Below are positions 12,090-27,299 of a stretch of DNA of 64,000 nt, piece after piece. The position numbers were made by a program, and so were the translations under genes. The notes under the pieces are model-generated. The model had not been told where the DNA came from. It did no database searches and saw only the letters and a program-made list of their open reading frames with translations. This DNA is from Phallus indusiatus (Eukaryota; Basidiomycota; Agaricomycetes; Phallales; Phallaceae), in contig JAQFWX010000001.1 in NCBI GenBank assembly GCA_027605045.1, forward strand, positions 1,488,001 through 1,552,000, written 5' to 3'. Position 1 is the stretch's first letter. Each line of letters opens with the position of its first letter.

Positions 12090-14120
12090 ATGAACGCCAG
12101 TTCAGAAAGGTCTCCTTTACTTGGTCAAAATGTCGACTCAGGCGAAGAAGATCCCCGGGAACAAGTTGAGGGAGATACGTCAAATGCCGCTGGCTTGGAT
12201 CGTGTTGGTCTCCGTTGTCTCTTAATTCAACATCTCTCGAGGTAAGTGATACTTTCATAACGGTTTCTTTGGCACTCGTTCAGTTATTATTATAGTGCAT
12301 GGACCGACAGATCCGCAGAATTCGCGTTGTATCTGTATCTCATTGTTCATTTCAAAGACACCTTGTTGCCATCTTCTGTACTTGGTTTTTCCATGACAGG
12401 TAATGAGATTGAACTCGCCTTCAAACATCTTTTGACTGATTTATTCTTGTTAAGTAACTGGTGTAACCCTGTCTCGATACGCAGGCTCGCTCGTTGACAA
12501 ATATCGCAAATTGGCTATCGTCCGGTTCCTGATTGCTTCACAAAAGATATCATCTGTAATAGCCTATACGTGCTGTGCAATTCTACTTGCCTCTCCTTCG
12601 AAATCATCCTCCGTTTTCGCTTTCATCACGCCCACGTTTATCTGCCTTCTCGTATCATCGTGTTTCTTGCATTTCTCCAATATCGCCATTTCTATCGCTG
12701 TCGAGCGTGACTGGGCCTCTTGTATCGCACAAGCCTCTTCAACAACATCAGAAGGTCAAACCACAACGACGACGAATGACCAACATCTCGCTCAGCTAAA
12801 CACATATCTTCGTCAAATTAATCTTCTATGCAAACTCTGCGCTCCGTTGTTTGTGTCTATGTTGACTGTCAAACTTGACTCGTCGGGGTGTCCTTTTCAG
12901 CTCTGCGTGCTGGAATGGGGCTGGACAGTTACAAGTCGATCTGGGTTCTGAGTATCGTTACCGGAGTTTCTTTGTTTTTGAAATGTACTGGATTGAAGTC
13001 GTATACCGTCGGTTCCCGTCATTGGCATCTGATCAGGCTCGTAAAGATGCGGAACGAGCAACATACCACGTCGATGAAGCTAATGGTGCGATTGATCATG
13101 TTCCTTCTCAGCTACCGACCTCTGCGAATATCGTCAGCGTTTCAAACCGCGTTCAAGGAATTCGTACATACGTCGAGAATATGCTCAGCTTGCAAGATTG
13201 GCGAGAATTAATCCGACTACCCGTTTTTTTCTCGTCAGCTTCCATATCATTTCTGTATCTCACTGTTTTATCGTACGTTCTCTATTGTCGCGCGGATGTG
13301 TTCAGTCTGTTTTTGTACTGATTGTACGTATACATCAGGTTCGACGGCATCATGGTCGGCTACTTGAAGACGTTGTCCTACTCTGACGACCTCATCGCCG
13401 AAATGCGTGGACTGTGTGTAATAACTGGTCTGTTGGGAACAGTCGTTGCTGCACCCCTGGAAAGAAAAATCGGGTCCGTTCGTGCAGGCAATTGGAGTAT
13501 CTGGTAAGTCTAATCGCATTGCAACCGAATCTTGTTTCTCTTCTTTTTGTTTGGTAATTATTGACTATCTGCGCAGGTCCATGGTAGTGTTTCTAGCCCC
13601 GGTGGTTGCGTCATTTTACCTCTTTGCACCAACGAGTGACTTCTTCGAGTCTAAATCCACGTTGGGAATACTTGGTGGTATATTCCTGTTTGGAGGTAAG
13701 TCTCCCTCGTTCAATAGAATATGTACGTGTATTTTATGCTTATATCAATATCATATTTCAGGAATGGCTTTATCCCGAATTGGATTATGGTCATTCGATC
13801 TCATCCAGACGAAACAATTGCAAAACGCGTTACTCACACATCCCCGTCGGAATACGTTAACCGGTCTCCAGTTCACCATGCAAAACGTTCTCAGTCTCCT
13901 AAAGTAAATATTCTCCTGTTCGTGTCTACCTGTGAATTTAAAATTAATCTATTTTTCAAGATACGTTCTCACAATGGTACTATACCGTCCATCTCAATTC
14001 CGTTGGGCTGCAACTGTATCCTTCGCGAGCGTTTTAACTGGTGCAGTTACATACGTGATTTATGTCAAGAAAGAGCGCGGACATGTTCTCCACCTCGACT
14101 GGGTTAAAAAGATACTGTAG
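12090..14120 (+). CDS. SLC40 (ferroportin-like) membrane transporter
   Basis: This is a multi-spanning transporter of solute carrier family 40, the ferroportin family of metal exporters; the fungal members are largely uncharacterised. ATG 12090 opens MNASSERSPLLGQNVDSG, which carries a dileucine-type ERSPLL sorting motif. Conserved blocks follow: RSAEFALYLYLI, AISIAVERDW, LNTYLRQINLLCKLCAPLFV, EMYWIEVVYRRFPSLA, a long hydrophilic loop, GYLKTLSYSDDLIAEMRG, GNWSIW, GMALSRIGLWSFDLIQTKQL, HPRRNTLTGLQFTMQN and RPSQFRWAATVSF. It ends KKERGHVLHLDWVKKIL at the TAG at 14118-14120. At least seven exons are needed. Two single-base gaps in homopolymers (GGGG 12885-12888 and TTTTT 12975-12979) must be filled to run through the transmembrane helix between LFV and EMYW. 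Iron transport itself is not shown. Confidence 0.88.
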
Positions 14121-14678
14121 ATGCATCGTATTACTGGATACTTTTTCATGTATCTACGCAAAAAGAATATCTAAATTAGATTGGGTTCGTTCTGCTTTTG
14201 TTTTCTTGTTTCATTCAGCGTTTATAGTACCTTTTCCCCAACAGTCAGAATCTATTGTTGATTGTCGATTTGATTACTCAATCAGTTTTTCAATCCTTGA
14301 ATAGAGAGTTGAGATATTTGGATTCCAGATACACGAAACCGCCAGGCCGCAGCGCTGGCAAGAAGGAATCAGGGATTCGTATGTTAATAGGCCTTTTTAT
14401 TCGGGCCTTGTTCTAATTTTGCATTATCAGGGCAAATTAATCGTTTGGAGGCGCTTGAAAGGATCGAAGGATTGAGCTGAACAGATTCTTCTCAATGCGC
14501 CGTTGGATCTTAAGACTCCCACGTGTATATAGCTTTTCTTTGTTCGGCAAAATCATAGATTACTGTAGACCGTTACCTTCACTCTTTGCACTGAGATGAA
14601 TTGACATGTCTCGTAAATTTCATGAATGATAATCATTAATCTATGTACAAGAATACTAACATGAGGTCCGAACCTCTA
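14121..14678. other. Convergent intergenic spacer
   Basis: These 558 bp separate the convergent 3' ends of the SLC40 gene and the DENND6-like gene. They are AT-rich, with no coding signal, and presumably hold two polyadenylation regions. Confidence 0.5.
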
Positions 14679-16757
14679 TTACTGAATAGCTATCTTTTCT
14701 TGCAACATATCCGAAACAATCTCGTCTTGGGCAGCTAACCACCGTCCAAAAGCAGGCGTTTTCAACCACCTGGTGTAAAACTCCTGCCGTTTCGACGACG
14801 ATTTAAACGGTAAAGGTGTTCCATGCTCTGTCAGCGATTTAAGAAAATCAGCCGTGTTGAACGTCCTCAACCGAGATTGCGGTCGGGATTTCTGCGAAGC
14901 TTGGGATATGGTGGGGATCAAGCTGTTCAGGTATCGATTCAGTGGAACTAGAAAGAAAGCTGTTCGTGATGAGAAATGTTGTCGAAGTGAATGAGATGCA
15001 ATGGTTTCTGTCGGATTGGTTTAGCTCATTCAATCTCGGGTGAACGAAAACCAGTAGTGTCGAAAAAGCATACCATAGTGCCCTCCATTAGCTACCGCTT
15101 CTTCCCAGGTTTGTAATAATGGTCGATCTTTGGAAGTATACCGTTTATGTATTCGAGAAGTAAAGCCCAGAGCACCCGTTATCTCATGAGACGACTTTAT
15201 CGTCTTATTGTATATTAGTCTTTTTTACGCAATAAAATGAGTACCAGGCATAACGTTTGATGAAGATAAATCTTACTCATTCTTGTTCAGCCCGCCGAGC
15301 ATCAGTCGATGGGGCCAGTGTTTCGTTGATGTTGATATAAATGGATTGGTCGCTCCGATCACCAAACCCGTTCTAGGAGGATATTTGTTTACTAACGAAG
15401 TAAAATCTCTATCGTGTATCGTTATGTAAGGCCGGAAGTCTATGATCAAAGGTATCTGAATGGTTTCAGTCAGCTAAAACCATCGTCGAGAGGGAATAGA
15501 GAGAGAAAAAAAGCCACTTGCCGGTCGTATCACATCGCGCATCCACCATATAGCCAAACTTGTAAGTCGTGGGTCAGGACCGTAAACAAATATTGGCTCG
15601 CAAAGAATTAGTAGTTCCCAGATTGACCAGAGAGATGGTAAGCAGGATGACAAGACGGCAACAGAAGGCGGAGTTGATGGTGGTATGCATGCCAGAAGCT
15701 GAGCTGAGGAAGTAAGTATCTAAAAGCTTCATTCAAGCTGCAGAAAGTCATACAGGGGTATGTAAAGATTTGTTTCCGTCAGGTAACTCCAATATTTGGA
15801 CCTCGTCATCAGAAGCTGGTAACCGGACTTGCAGTGTTTCTTCTAAAAAGGATAGTTGTAATAATTGATTAGGAGCAGGTAATGACCTTGAGATCAGATT
15901 ATTGACATTATTGGGTCAAATAGATGTGACAATGTACCATTCGCTGATGTCCTGACATGCTTGATTTAAAGCAGGATACCCAAGCAATATAAAGCGGTTA
16001 GCCAGTAATTTGATTACTTCCTCGAAAAGATAGACGTATGGATATTGGGATAATAGAACGATCGATCTCTGTCAAGAAAAGTAAGATATAGATTGACGAC
16101 GACGACGTGATAAAGGCTAAGTAAAGGCTATACCTGGATATAACCCCTTCTTGAGCCTGAGTCCTTCATTTGACTGAAGCAGGAAAACCCATAAGTGATT
16201 GATGAAATGCCGTCTTCCTGACGGAATGAAGTGAGCTTGAAAGAATGGACTTGCGTTCCAGTGTCGAATGCTGCCGAATCAGGGAATGACGAAAAAGCAC
16301 TAGTGACAATATATTAATAACCACCAGTCAATCAAGCAACCGAGCCGAGCTGCAAGTCGCAGAAAAAAGAAAGCACAAACATATTCTCAAGACATTGAGA
16401 AGACAATTTCAAGGCAGGATGAATGCAGGATACAATCGGTCCTATGTCGAGGTCGAAATTGACTGTTAAGAGCCAAATTTACAGTTCAGTAACACTGTTC
16501 CAGAACAATATCAAATAAGAGATCAATGATTTTCCTACAGCAATTCCATATATCCATCTCCGGAGTCTATCTAATTTGTCTTCCCGTAATGAATGGAGAA
16601 AGGATTCTGGAGGGGGCTCCGAAGGCCGTTCCTCCTTTTGAGCAATATTGTGTGAGAGAGATGCGTCCTCCGAAAAGTGAAATAATGAGCCAATGGATCC
16701 CCTATTTTTGCGTGCGGTTTGAATTCGAATCGTTCCTATGTCTATTTCATCATCCAT
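14679..16757 (-). CDS. DENN-domain protein of the DENND6 family
   Basis: This is a predicted Rab guanine-nucleotide exchange factor; DENND6 proteins act on Rab14 in endocytic recycling and cell-adhesion trafficking. ATG 16757 gives MDDEIDIGTIRIQTARK. The DENN module then reads DRLRRWIYGIAV-VNFDLDIGPIV, ENIAFSSFPDSAAFDTGTQV, HSFKLTSFRQEDG, QYPYVYLFEEVIKLLANRF, LPSLWSIWELLILCEPIFVY, GPDPRLTSLAIWWMRDVIRP, IPLIIDFRPYITIHDRDF, GLVIGATNPFISTSTKHWP and HKRYTSKDRPLLQTWEE. The C-terminus is LPFKSSSKRQEFYTRWLKTP...LQEKIAIQ. All joins keep frame without base changes. One intron (15456-15521) has a GC-AG boundary. The gene is divergent from the repeat protein at 17134. Confidence 0.92.
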
Positions 16758-17133
16758 GTTGTCGATTGCGAGGAGATTAGGATGAGCAGGAACAGCAAAA
16801 TTCAATGCTTGCGTGGAGTGCTTATGTAAGGCACAAAACCTGACGCGCACGCGCTGTCCGTTCGCGCGAACGGACCACACCACGGCAGTGAGGTCATTCC
16901 ACAAAGTCCATCTCTACAACAATACTAAACATGGGCCTTTGAAACAAATTAAGATTTGAAATGCGAGACGTAGTATACCGCAATCACGTGATTGTGCGAT
17001 GACATGGGACTCCATCTACGTCGACGGACGTCAGACACGATCGTCATAATTCAATTTACCCGGGGGATATTGCAAGACATGGGCGAAATATATATACTAA
17101 GGGCACCCCAAACCAAATACCAGAAAAACAAAT
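16758..17133. promoter_or_regulatory. Divergent promoter with long palindromes and TATA box
   Basis: This 376-bp region lies between the DENND6-like start (-) and the repeat-protein start (+). It contains a perfect 20-bp palindrome at 16856-16875 (GTCCGTTCGC plus its reverse complement) preceded by ACGCG repeats. It also has a perfect 14-bp palindrome at 16981-16994 centred on the E-box CACGTG (16985-16990) and a GACGTC CRE-like core near 17028. A TATATATA stretch at about 17088-17095 lies roughly 40 bp before the plus-strand ATG. The TATA box suggests regulated expression of the repeat protein. Factor identity is inference. Confidence 0.6.
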
Positions 17134-18294
17134 ATGTCTTTCAATGATACTCAACAACCGAACGCGGGTCGTCTAGACCAGCTTCGTAACGAGCTCCCTA
17201 CGCACGAAAGCGTGTCTGGAACGGATTTCAAGCCTACTCACGGTGGTGCCGGGAGTTTACCTGGTGGAAGGGAAGAGACCGGTGTCGCTACATTGCCCGA
17301 TGAAAGACTCGGTGCGATTCCGACTCAACAAGCGGGTAGAGGAGGGTATAACTTTGATGCCAACAACAATAACAACAACAACACCGGCACCAATATCGGA
17401 AACCATTTGGCTGGAACGAATCTCAAGCCTACTCACGGTGGTGCTGGGATTCAACCTGGTGGACGAGACGAGAGCGGTGTCGCTACATTGCCTGGTGAAA
17501 GACTCGGTGGGACTCAAGAATTAGGTAGAGGAGCGTACAACTTCGATACCAACAACAATAACAACGACACCAGCACCAATGCCGGGAACAATCTGGCTGG
17601 ATCGAATCTCAAGCCTACTCATGGTGGTGCTGGGATTCAACCTAGTGGACGGGACGACAGTGGCGTCGCTACATTGCCTGGCGAAAGACTCGGTGGGACT
17701 CGACAATTAGGTAGAGGAGGGTATAACTTCGATACCAACAACAATAACAACACCAGCACCAATGCCTTGAACGAATACCGGGAATTTTACCTGAATTGGG
17801 ACTCAACAATTAGGGTATAACTTCGATACCAACAACAACAACAACGCCTCGAACAATACCGGTAATAATAACAATCTGGGTTCGAACGCCCCGTTGGGTA
17901 GTACTGTTCCGGGTGCGGCGCAGCCTGTAGGCACTGGTGCGACGTATGAGACGTCTGGTCGTGCACAAGAGATTCCGGGCCAGGGGGAGCATGCGCATGA
18001 GAGGGTTCCTGGAACTTATGGTTTTGGTAAAAACTTCCTTATTTTCATGTTCGAGCTCTCTTTCTGACTTATGTCTTATGATTTAGATCCTAATAATCAA
18101 AATAATCAGCAAGACAATCAACCTTCGCGGGTCGAGCAAACTGAGGGTGATGCGGGACACGACAAGGTATGGTATACATTTCGTTTCAACACACGGATTA
18201 CGTGCTGATAAATATATGTTTGTGATATCAGCCTTCTTTGGGTCAAAAGATCAAACAAGGAGTGAAAGAAATGACTTCAGGTCTCAAAAAATAA
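17134..18294 (+). CDS. Hydrophilic Asn/Gly-rich tandem-repeat protein
   Basis: I do not recognise a named family. ATG 17134 opens MSFNDTQQPNAGRLDQLRNE. Three tandem units of about 62-65 residues follow, each with KPTHGGAG, a GGR[ED][ED][ST]GVATLP[DG]ERLG segment, GRGGYNFD and an Asn run. A degenerate fourth unit (17765-17830) breaks the frame. The frame is restored either by splicing out 17711-17816 or by an indel; the text then runs YNFDTNNNNNASNNTGNNNN. The C-terminal exons read PGAAQPVGTGATYETSGRA, EIPGQGEHAHERVPGTYGF, DPNNQNNQQDNQPSRVEQTE and finally PSLGQKIKQGVKEMTSGLKK. There are no membrane segments or Cys. The hydrophilic, disordered, repeat-rich make-up resembles LEA/hydrophilin stress proteins, and the TATA-containing promoter fits inducible expression. 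Function is inference only. Confidence 0.75.
17230..17800 (+). repeat. Tandem repeat of about 186-195 bp, three units plus remnant
   Basis: The anchor AAGCCTACTC begins at 17230, 17425 and 17611, giving unit lengths of 195 and 186 bp. The units are nearly identical outside the Asn-codon run, so they are recent or kept homogenised. A shorter, diverged fourth copy follows near 17770-17830. Confidence 0.85.
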
Positions 18295-18489
18295 AGGACG
18301 ATCTTATCAACTTATTCTTGTATATGCGACCGTTTTTATGTTATTTTACCACTATGTATATCTCGTAGCTATTTAATCATATAAATAATGTCTCTATCAG
18401 AAGAAACTTCGAAGAACTCCTCTTGTTACGCCTTTGATGCAAGTCGACGAGCGGATCTAGGCTCGGAAGTGTTGCTGGTAATTTCACAG

Positions 18490-20317
18490 CTACCGGGATT
18501 TTTGGAAAGGGCATTTACCTCCTCTACCTCTACCTGCTCTTGCTCCTGCTCCTGTCCTACCTGCTGCTAGTGCTACTCTTGCTGCCGCTACTGCCAATGC
18601 TGCTTTTGCTAGTGAAGTTCCTGCGCCTGCACCTGTGCCTACTCCTACTCCTGTGCCTACTCCTGCGCCTACTCCTGCACCCACTCCTGCACCCACTCCT
18701 GCACCCACTCCTGCACCCACTCCCGCACCTACGCCTGCACCAACTCCTGCACCTACGCCTGCACCAACTCCTGCACCAACGCCTGCACCAACTCCTCTAC
18801 CTACACCTACGCCCACTCCTCTGCCTACGCCTGCGCCCACTCCTCTACCAGCACCTCTACCTGCGCCTGCGCCAGCACCTCTGCCCGCACTCCTTCCTCT
18901 CAGGTTTCCCGGAAGTGCACAAGTACCAGTACCAGTACCAGTACCAGTACCAATACGAATGTGCATCCCTCCCGAAACCGACCCCGGCGCCGGTCCAGGT
19001 CCAGGTGCTTTAACTTTAACACCAGACATGCTCTGTCTCTTTCCCAATATATAAACAACCGCTCTCCATACGCCATGAACATTCGTAAGTACTGCGTCTA
19101 CAGGCCGTTCAGGGAATGCAGTTCGAGGGATTGTTGATTCGATGTTGTTGTTGAATATGAATGAAGTGTTTGTACGTGGATCGTGAAGTGAATAATTTTC
19201 GAGGCGGATTTGCCAGGTCTAGTGTTTTTGATAAGTTAGTGGTTGGGTTATGGGATGGGATGACGTACGGTGTAGCTGTAATCGGGGTTGGCACGCATTT
19301 CGAACACGAGCCATTGGATGAATGAGTTTCGTGTTAAAACTGGAATGTCAGACCTTGTGCGCTATATATAAAGATCAATTTAACAAAGGTTGAGTCGAGG
19401 TGTTAATAGCATTTTTGACATACGGTGAATGATATACCAGCAATAGTCAAAAACCGTGTCAATCGAAATATCATTCGAGGTGTCTAAAAAATGAGGAGTC
19501 AGGATGGGTAGGGTTGGATTCAGTGGTTATTGGAGCGTACGAGTTCAGCATCCCGAATGCTTGGATCACAGGCTCGTGCGAGAGCTAACGGATCGAGAAA
19601 CTCCCCAAAAGTGAGTTGAGTGAATAAAGCATCAGCTAAACGGCAGAGTGTATCGGATGGATACAGCCCGTCAATCAAAAGCCTAATTAAAAATCATAAA
19701 TAAGCCACTCCTGAGTTCGATGAGTCGAGAAGGGCTGAACGTTGAACACTTACTGGTCGTATTGATGACTTGGATATGTACTCCCAGTGGCAGAGGCTGC
19801 ATACAACATCATTAAACAAATATTAAATATCAGCAAAAACGGTTTTTCCGAAATAGAGATTTTAATTCATACTGGGACTAGTATTGGGCCGAGTTTCTTT
19901 TCGAATAGGTGGTGGACGAGATGCAGCAGGCTCGGACACAGACACTAGAGTGACTGTGCTACTACTACTAGTACTTGCAGGATGATTTGGACCAATTGAA
20001 GTCGAATGTGGCTGGGTTACATTCAAATCATCTCCTGTATTGTCGCCAATAACCGGTTTCGTATCGATGGGTATTTCAGGCAGCGGACGAGTTGCGATCT
20101 GAATCTGACTTGAAGCAAAAACCTGAGCCTGAGGCTGGACGGTGTCGAATTCGGACTCGGATTCGAAAATGTAATCGGGTGCGGTCACTGCGTCAGTCAC
20201 TGTGGCGGCATCATCCGTACGCTCGGCACTGATAGTTTCCGCTGCAAACTCGGAAAGACAACTTTCGTACGAAGGAAGTTCTTCGTCCTCGTCTTCGATA
20301 GTGCTTATGTATGACAT
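18490..20317 (-). CDS. Unrecognised protein with Gly/Val/Ala repeat tail
   Basis: No family is recognised. ATG 20317 gives [20 protein letters not shown], an acidic N-terminus with an arrestin-like LPSYES motif, then a Ser/Thr-rich linker. Exons then join in frame into a folded-looking middle: [96 protein letters not shown] and [20 protein letters not shown]. This is followed by about 180 residues dominated by GVGAG, GRGAG and GTGTG repeats, ending [14 protein letters not shown] at 18490. At least five introns with standard borders support the minus strand, including one at 19297-19248 ending CACTAG. The opposite strand carries a Pro-rich PTPAP frame that I judge a shadow. The 3' end is convergent with the repeat protein. 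Confidence 0.7.
18640..18880. repeat. 12-bp minisatellite inside coding sequence
   Basis: About twenty degenerate copies of CCTGCACCCACT (plus strand) lie here. The varying bases fall on codon third positions both in the minus-strand Gly/Val/Ala frame and in a plus-strand Pro/Thr/Ala frame. A run of CAGTAC units near 18928-18956 (about five copies) belongs to the same low-complexity tail. Confidence 0.85.
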
Positions 20318-20590
20318 GGTGGGTAGTGTGTAAGAGTAAGAGAAAAAAATTAGAAGTTTCGAAGGGAAAAGAGGCTATGCACGCTTAGTACTAAGAGAGA
20401 TCAAAGAGAGATCTAACGAAATGGGTCCGGCGGGATAAAAAATAAATCAAATGATGTGTACCATGTTCTGATGTCCATGGTTACGCGTTACGGACGAGGG
20501 GAGGTTACTACTATCAAAAATTACACCAAAATCATAAAATACACGAATAGCTTTTTGAGCTCTATCCAACCCATACACGCGTATATATAT

Positions 20591-22029
20591 CTAAGCTAAA
20601 CCGTTTATAGCTGGAAGGTTCGTGGTTGCTCCGTCTTTGGATCGTATTGTTACAGAACCATCCTTTTCAAAACGTCAACATGGGGGGTAAAGAACTCCTT
20701 TAAAAGATTGAAAACATACCTCATTTCCGAAATAAGCAGCTTCGGCCATATCACAAAAAAGACCCACTTCAACAACTCCTGTCAGCATTTTTATTTCTCG
20801 AGAAATCTATACAAGGATTTAATTTTGAAGGTATATGCCAATAGGGTTTACGGAGTGATCGGCACACCTTGTGAGGGTCTTTGAGTAGTTCCGGAGGGAA
20901 AGGTGCATCAATCACGAAATTGCCATTGTCTGAAACAACGGGACCAGCTTTCTTTTGTGCCATACGTAACGTAGCATTTGGCTAGAATGCAAGAAAAAAG
21001 AGAAAAACGGCAAGTTAATGGACGGACGGAACATTCACTGGATTAATGAGTGTCGCACCGATCCGAGCCGTTTCAGATTCTGAAGGACTTTTACATAGGC
21101 AAATGGGACGACTTCAACGGGTACTCCTGGTTTATACTGTAACAATTTGGTTGAACGTATATCGTTGTAGACAAAAGGGTTAATCATACCGTTGTACCCA
21201 GTACGCTTGACTTCTTTCTATAATCCGCAACCACAATCCACCTATGAACGAAAGATTAGAGCTTCCTTGACCGAGTGTGTTTTACAAGGCTCACGTTCTC
21301 GCAGCTTCGGCTAGTACTTTCTCTCGTAGATGACATGCTCCTCCACCTTTGATACAATTTAGTTCATGGTCGACTCTATGGTTAGAAATCATTGATTAGA
21401 CTGACGCTAGAATAGGATCTGAAGAAATGATTAGGGTGTACTCATCAGCACCATCGATTGTAACATCGATGAGAGGATATTGGTCCACGTCGCCTAATTT
21501 CAATCCACCGCTAACGATCAATTCTTTGGACTGAAAGCCTGAAACGATATGAGAAAATAAGAAGTTAACATACTAAGGCTGGCGTACCAGTGGGGATAAA
21601 AACTCTCGTCGAATTGATCTCTGAACCGTGTTGTAAGATACGGTCAATCACATAAGGTACAGTTGAACCTGTTGTCAATAAGATTGGTGTAGACGTGTTT
21701 TTTCTCAGTATCCATCTTCACCTGAGCCAACGCCGATTATCTACGATTTGATATTAATTCATTCGACTCCATTAAAAAAAAGCACAAAGACTTGCTTTGT
21801 GTTCAGGAAGGATATGCCGATCAACGGCAGCGTATGCTGCCAAACGCTTTGCGCTTTCTACAGAGGGTATAACGGAGTTGGACATTGACCGTGACGTTGA
21901 GCGGCGGAGTGAGAATACGGTGAGGCGAGAAATCGTCTGAGGTGGAGGTGACCGTGGCGGTGAGCGACGAAGCTGGGAACAGGCTGACAGCAGTATTGAT
22001 GATGATGACAATGCGTTGGCTGTCTTCAT
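20591..22029 (-). CDS. RKI1: Ribose-5-phosphate isomerase A
   Basis: The enzyme interconverts ribose-5-phosphate and ribulose-5-phosphate in the non-oxidative pentose phosphate pathway. Family blocks are all present in order: [149 protein letters not shown] and the end PAINGLA. A 19-nt exon carries IIGVGSG. The first ATG (22029) adds about 48 residues rich in Ser, Arg and Pro before the usual [10 protein letters not shown] start. That extension looks like a mitochondrial presequence, so two start sites may be used. About eight introns, with no frame breaks. Confidence 0.94.
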
Positions 22030-23262
22030 TCAAGTTCTAGGCGTCCAATTGTACTCAGCATGATGATAATAAAATTCGGATGTTGAACCAGTTTTAGGCC
22101 TCGGGTAACTGGTCGGCGGTGGCTATGTATGTACTATAGTAGTACTAGTGCTATGGGTCACAATTAATAATTGGTCCGACGTTGTTCGCTGCTGCTTGGG
22201 GGGAAAGTTATTCATACTTCATTTTCATTCTGCATTTTCCAGCGTCATCTAGCCATGGAATAATAAAAATACTAAAATGGGTATCGTATTGTCATAGTAG
22301 CAACATGTTCACAGGTATTGAACTTTAGGTAAAACGGAGGCAATGGTTTAAAAAAATCTATAAGAAGCTACCAATCAAATGTCTTCCTCCAGTAGGACAC
22401 TTGCAACAAGCTTGGCAAGCTATAGAGAATTCGTGATATTGAGGTACTCTCCGGACTCGGTATTTCATTTGTCATTTCCGCACTGCGGAACGTGCAGTAG
22501 ATGCGGTAGACCTGAACAACTCTATTTCCTGATTAAGTCTGCGAGCTTTCTGTCATCCATGCCCGAACCCGAGTTGCATCTGAACTCGTATATTGAGGTT
22601 GAAAACATTGAGGTGAGAGAGAGGAGGGTAGCCCAGGCCTGGTGATGATTGGGACTAAGAAAGGAAGGGATGAAGGAAAGAGGACAGCATGACCTAGCAT
22701 GGCGTATATATGAAAAAACAACGAAGGTTTATGCTCGTCTTTTTTTAGTACGCGACGAAATGGAGTGGTCATTTCCTTGCATGTGTCGGAAGTAATAGTA
22801 GGGAGCCTGGGTAGACTTGAACGACCTGCAGAAATTGGTGAAAACTGAACCTGAAACAAGGAAATACATGCGTATTCCCCGCCAGAAAGTCGTCCAAAAG
22901 CTTTAGCTTCATCGTTTCAAGGGTTTCTAGTAGTTAAACTGCGGTGGCTAGTATGTCCATTCGTGTCATATCCGTCTGGAGTCCGTATGAAAATGACAGG
23001 AGGATGCTTTGATTCGATACGCATTTCTGTGAATTCCATTAATCCAAACGTCTGAACGCGATGTGGTCGTGAAACTGGTGTGTACTGTGGTCGGTAGATT
23101 GTAGCATCTATTCGTTGAGACTCTTTAGCTTTTAAACCCCGACACCTCTGGCCGGTGGCGAATACTCCCGAGGACTTCGCCAGTTTCGACCCTCTCGGCT
23201 CTATTTCTTGTATCACTCTACCTTCTACTCACCAGTATATATATCTAATTAGTCACCCCAAT
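22030..23262. other. 1.2-kb divergent intergenic region
   Basis: This region lies between RKI1 (-) and PRP2 (+) and contains both promoters. A 88-codon ATG frame at 22379-22645 (plus, with a CGTCSRCGRP Cys cluster) and a 99-codon open frame on the minus strand at 22917-23216 are present. They show no family similarity I recognise and no flanking exon support, so I do not call them genes. Confidence 0.45.
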
Positions 23263-27144
<3,882 letters not shown>

Positions 27145-27299
27145 AAGAACCCGAAGACAAGGTGTTTGTATATTAATAAATTAAAAAACATGGCGCATTG
27201 GTTTCTTTTATGTCTTTTGTATTACTGTTACAGTTTAATCGCACGAACTTTGAAGAGCCATCATTTGAGCAAGCCTGAGGCTTATCTGTATTTGATAAT

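Noticed and set aside
18635..19054. Plus-strand Pro-rich protein of PTPAP repeats
   Set aside because: It has no ATG in its frame near the start and no exon support, while the minus-strand frame continues a multi-exon gene through [14 protein letters not shown] and [13 protein letters not shown].
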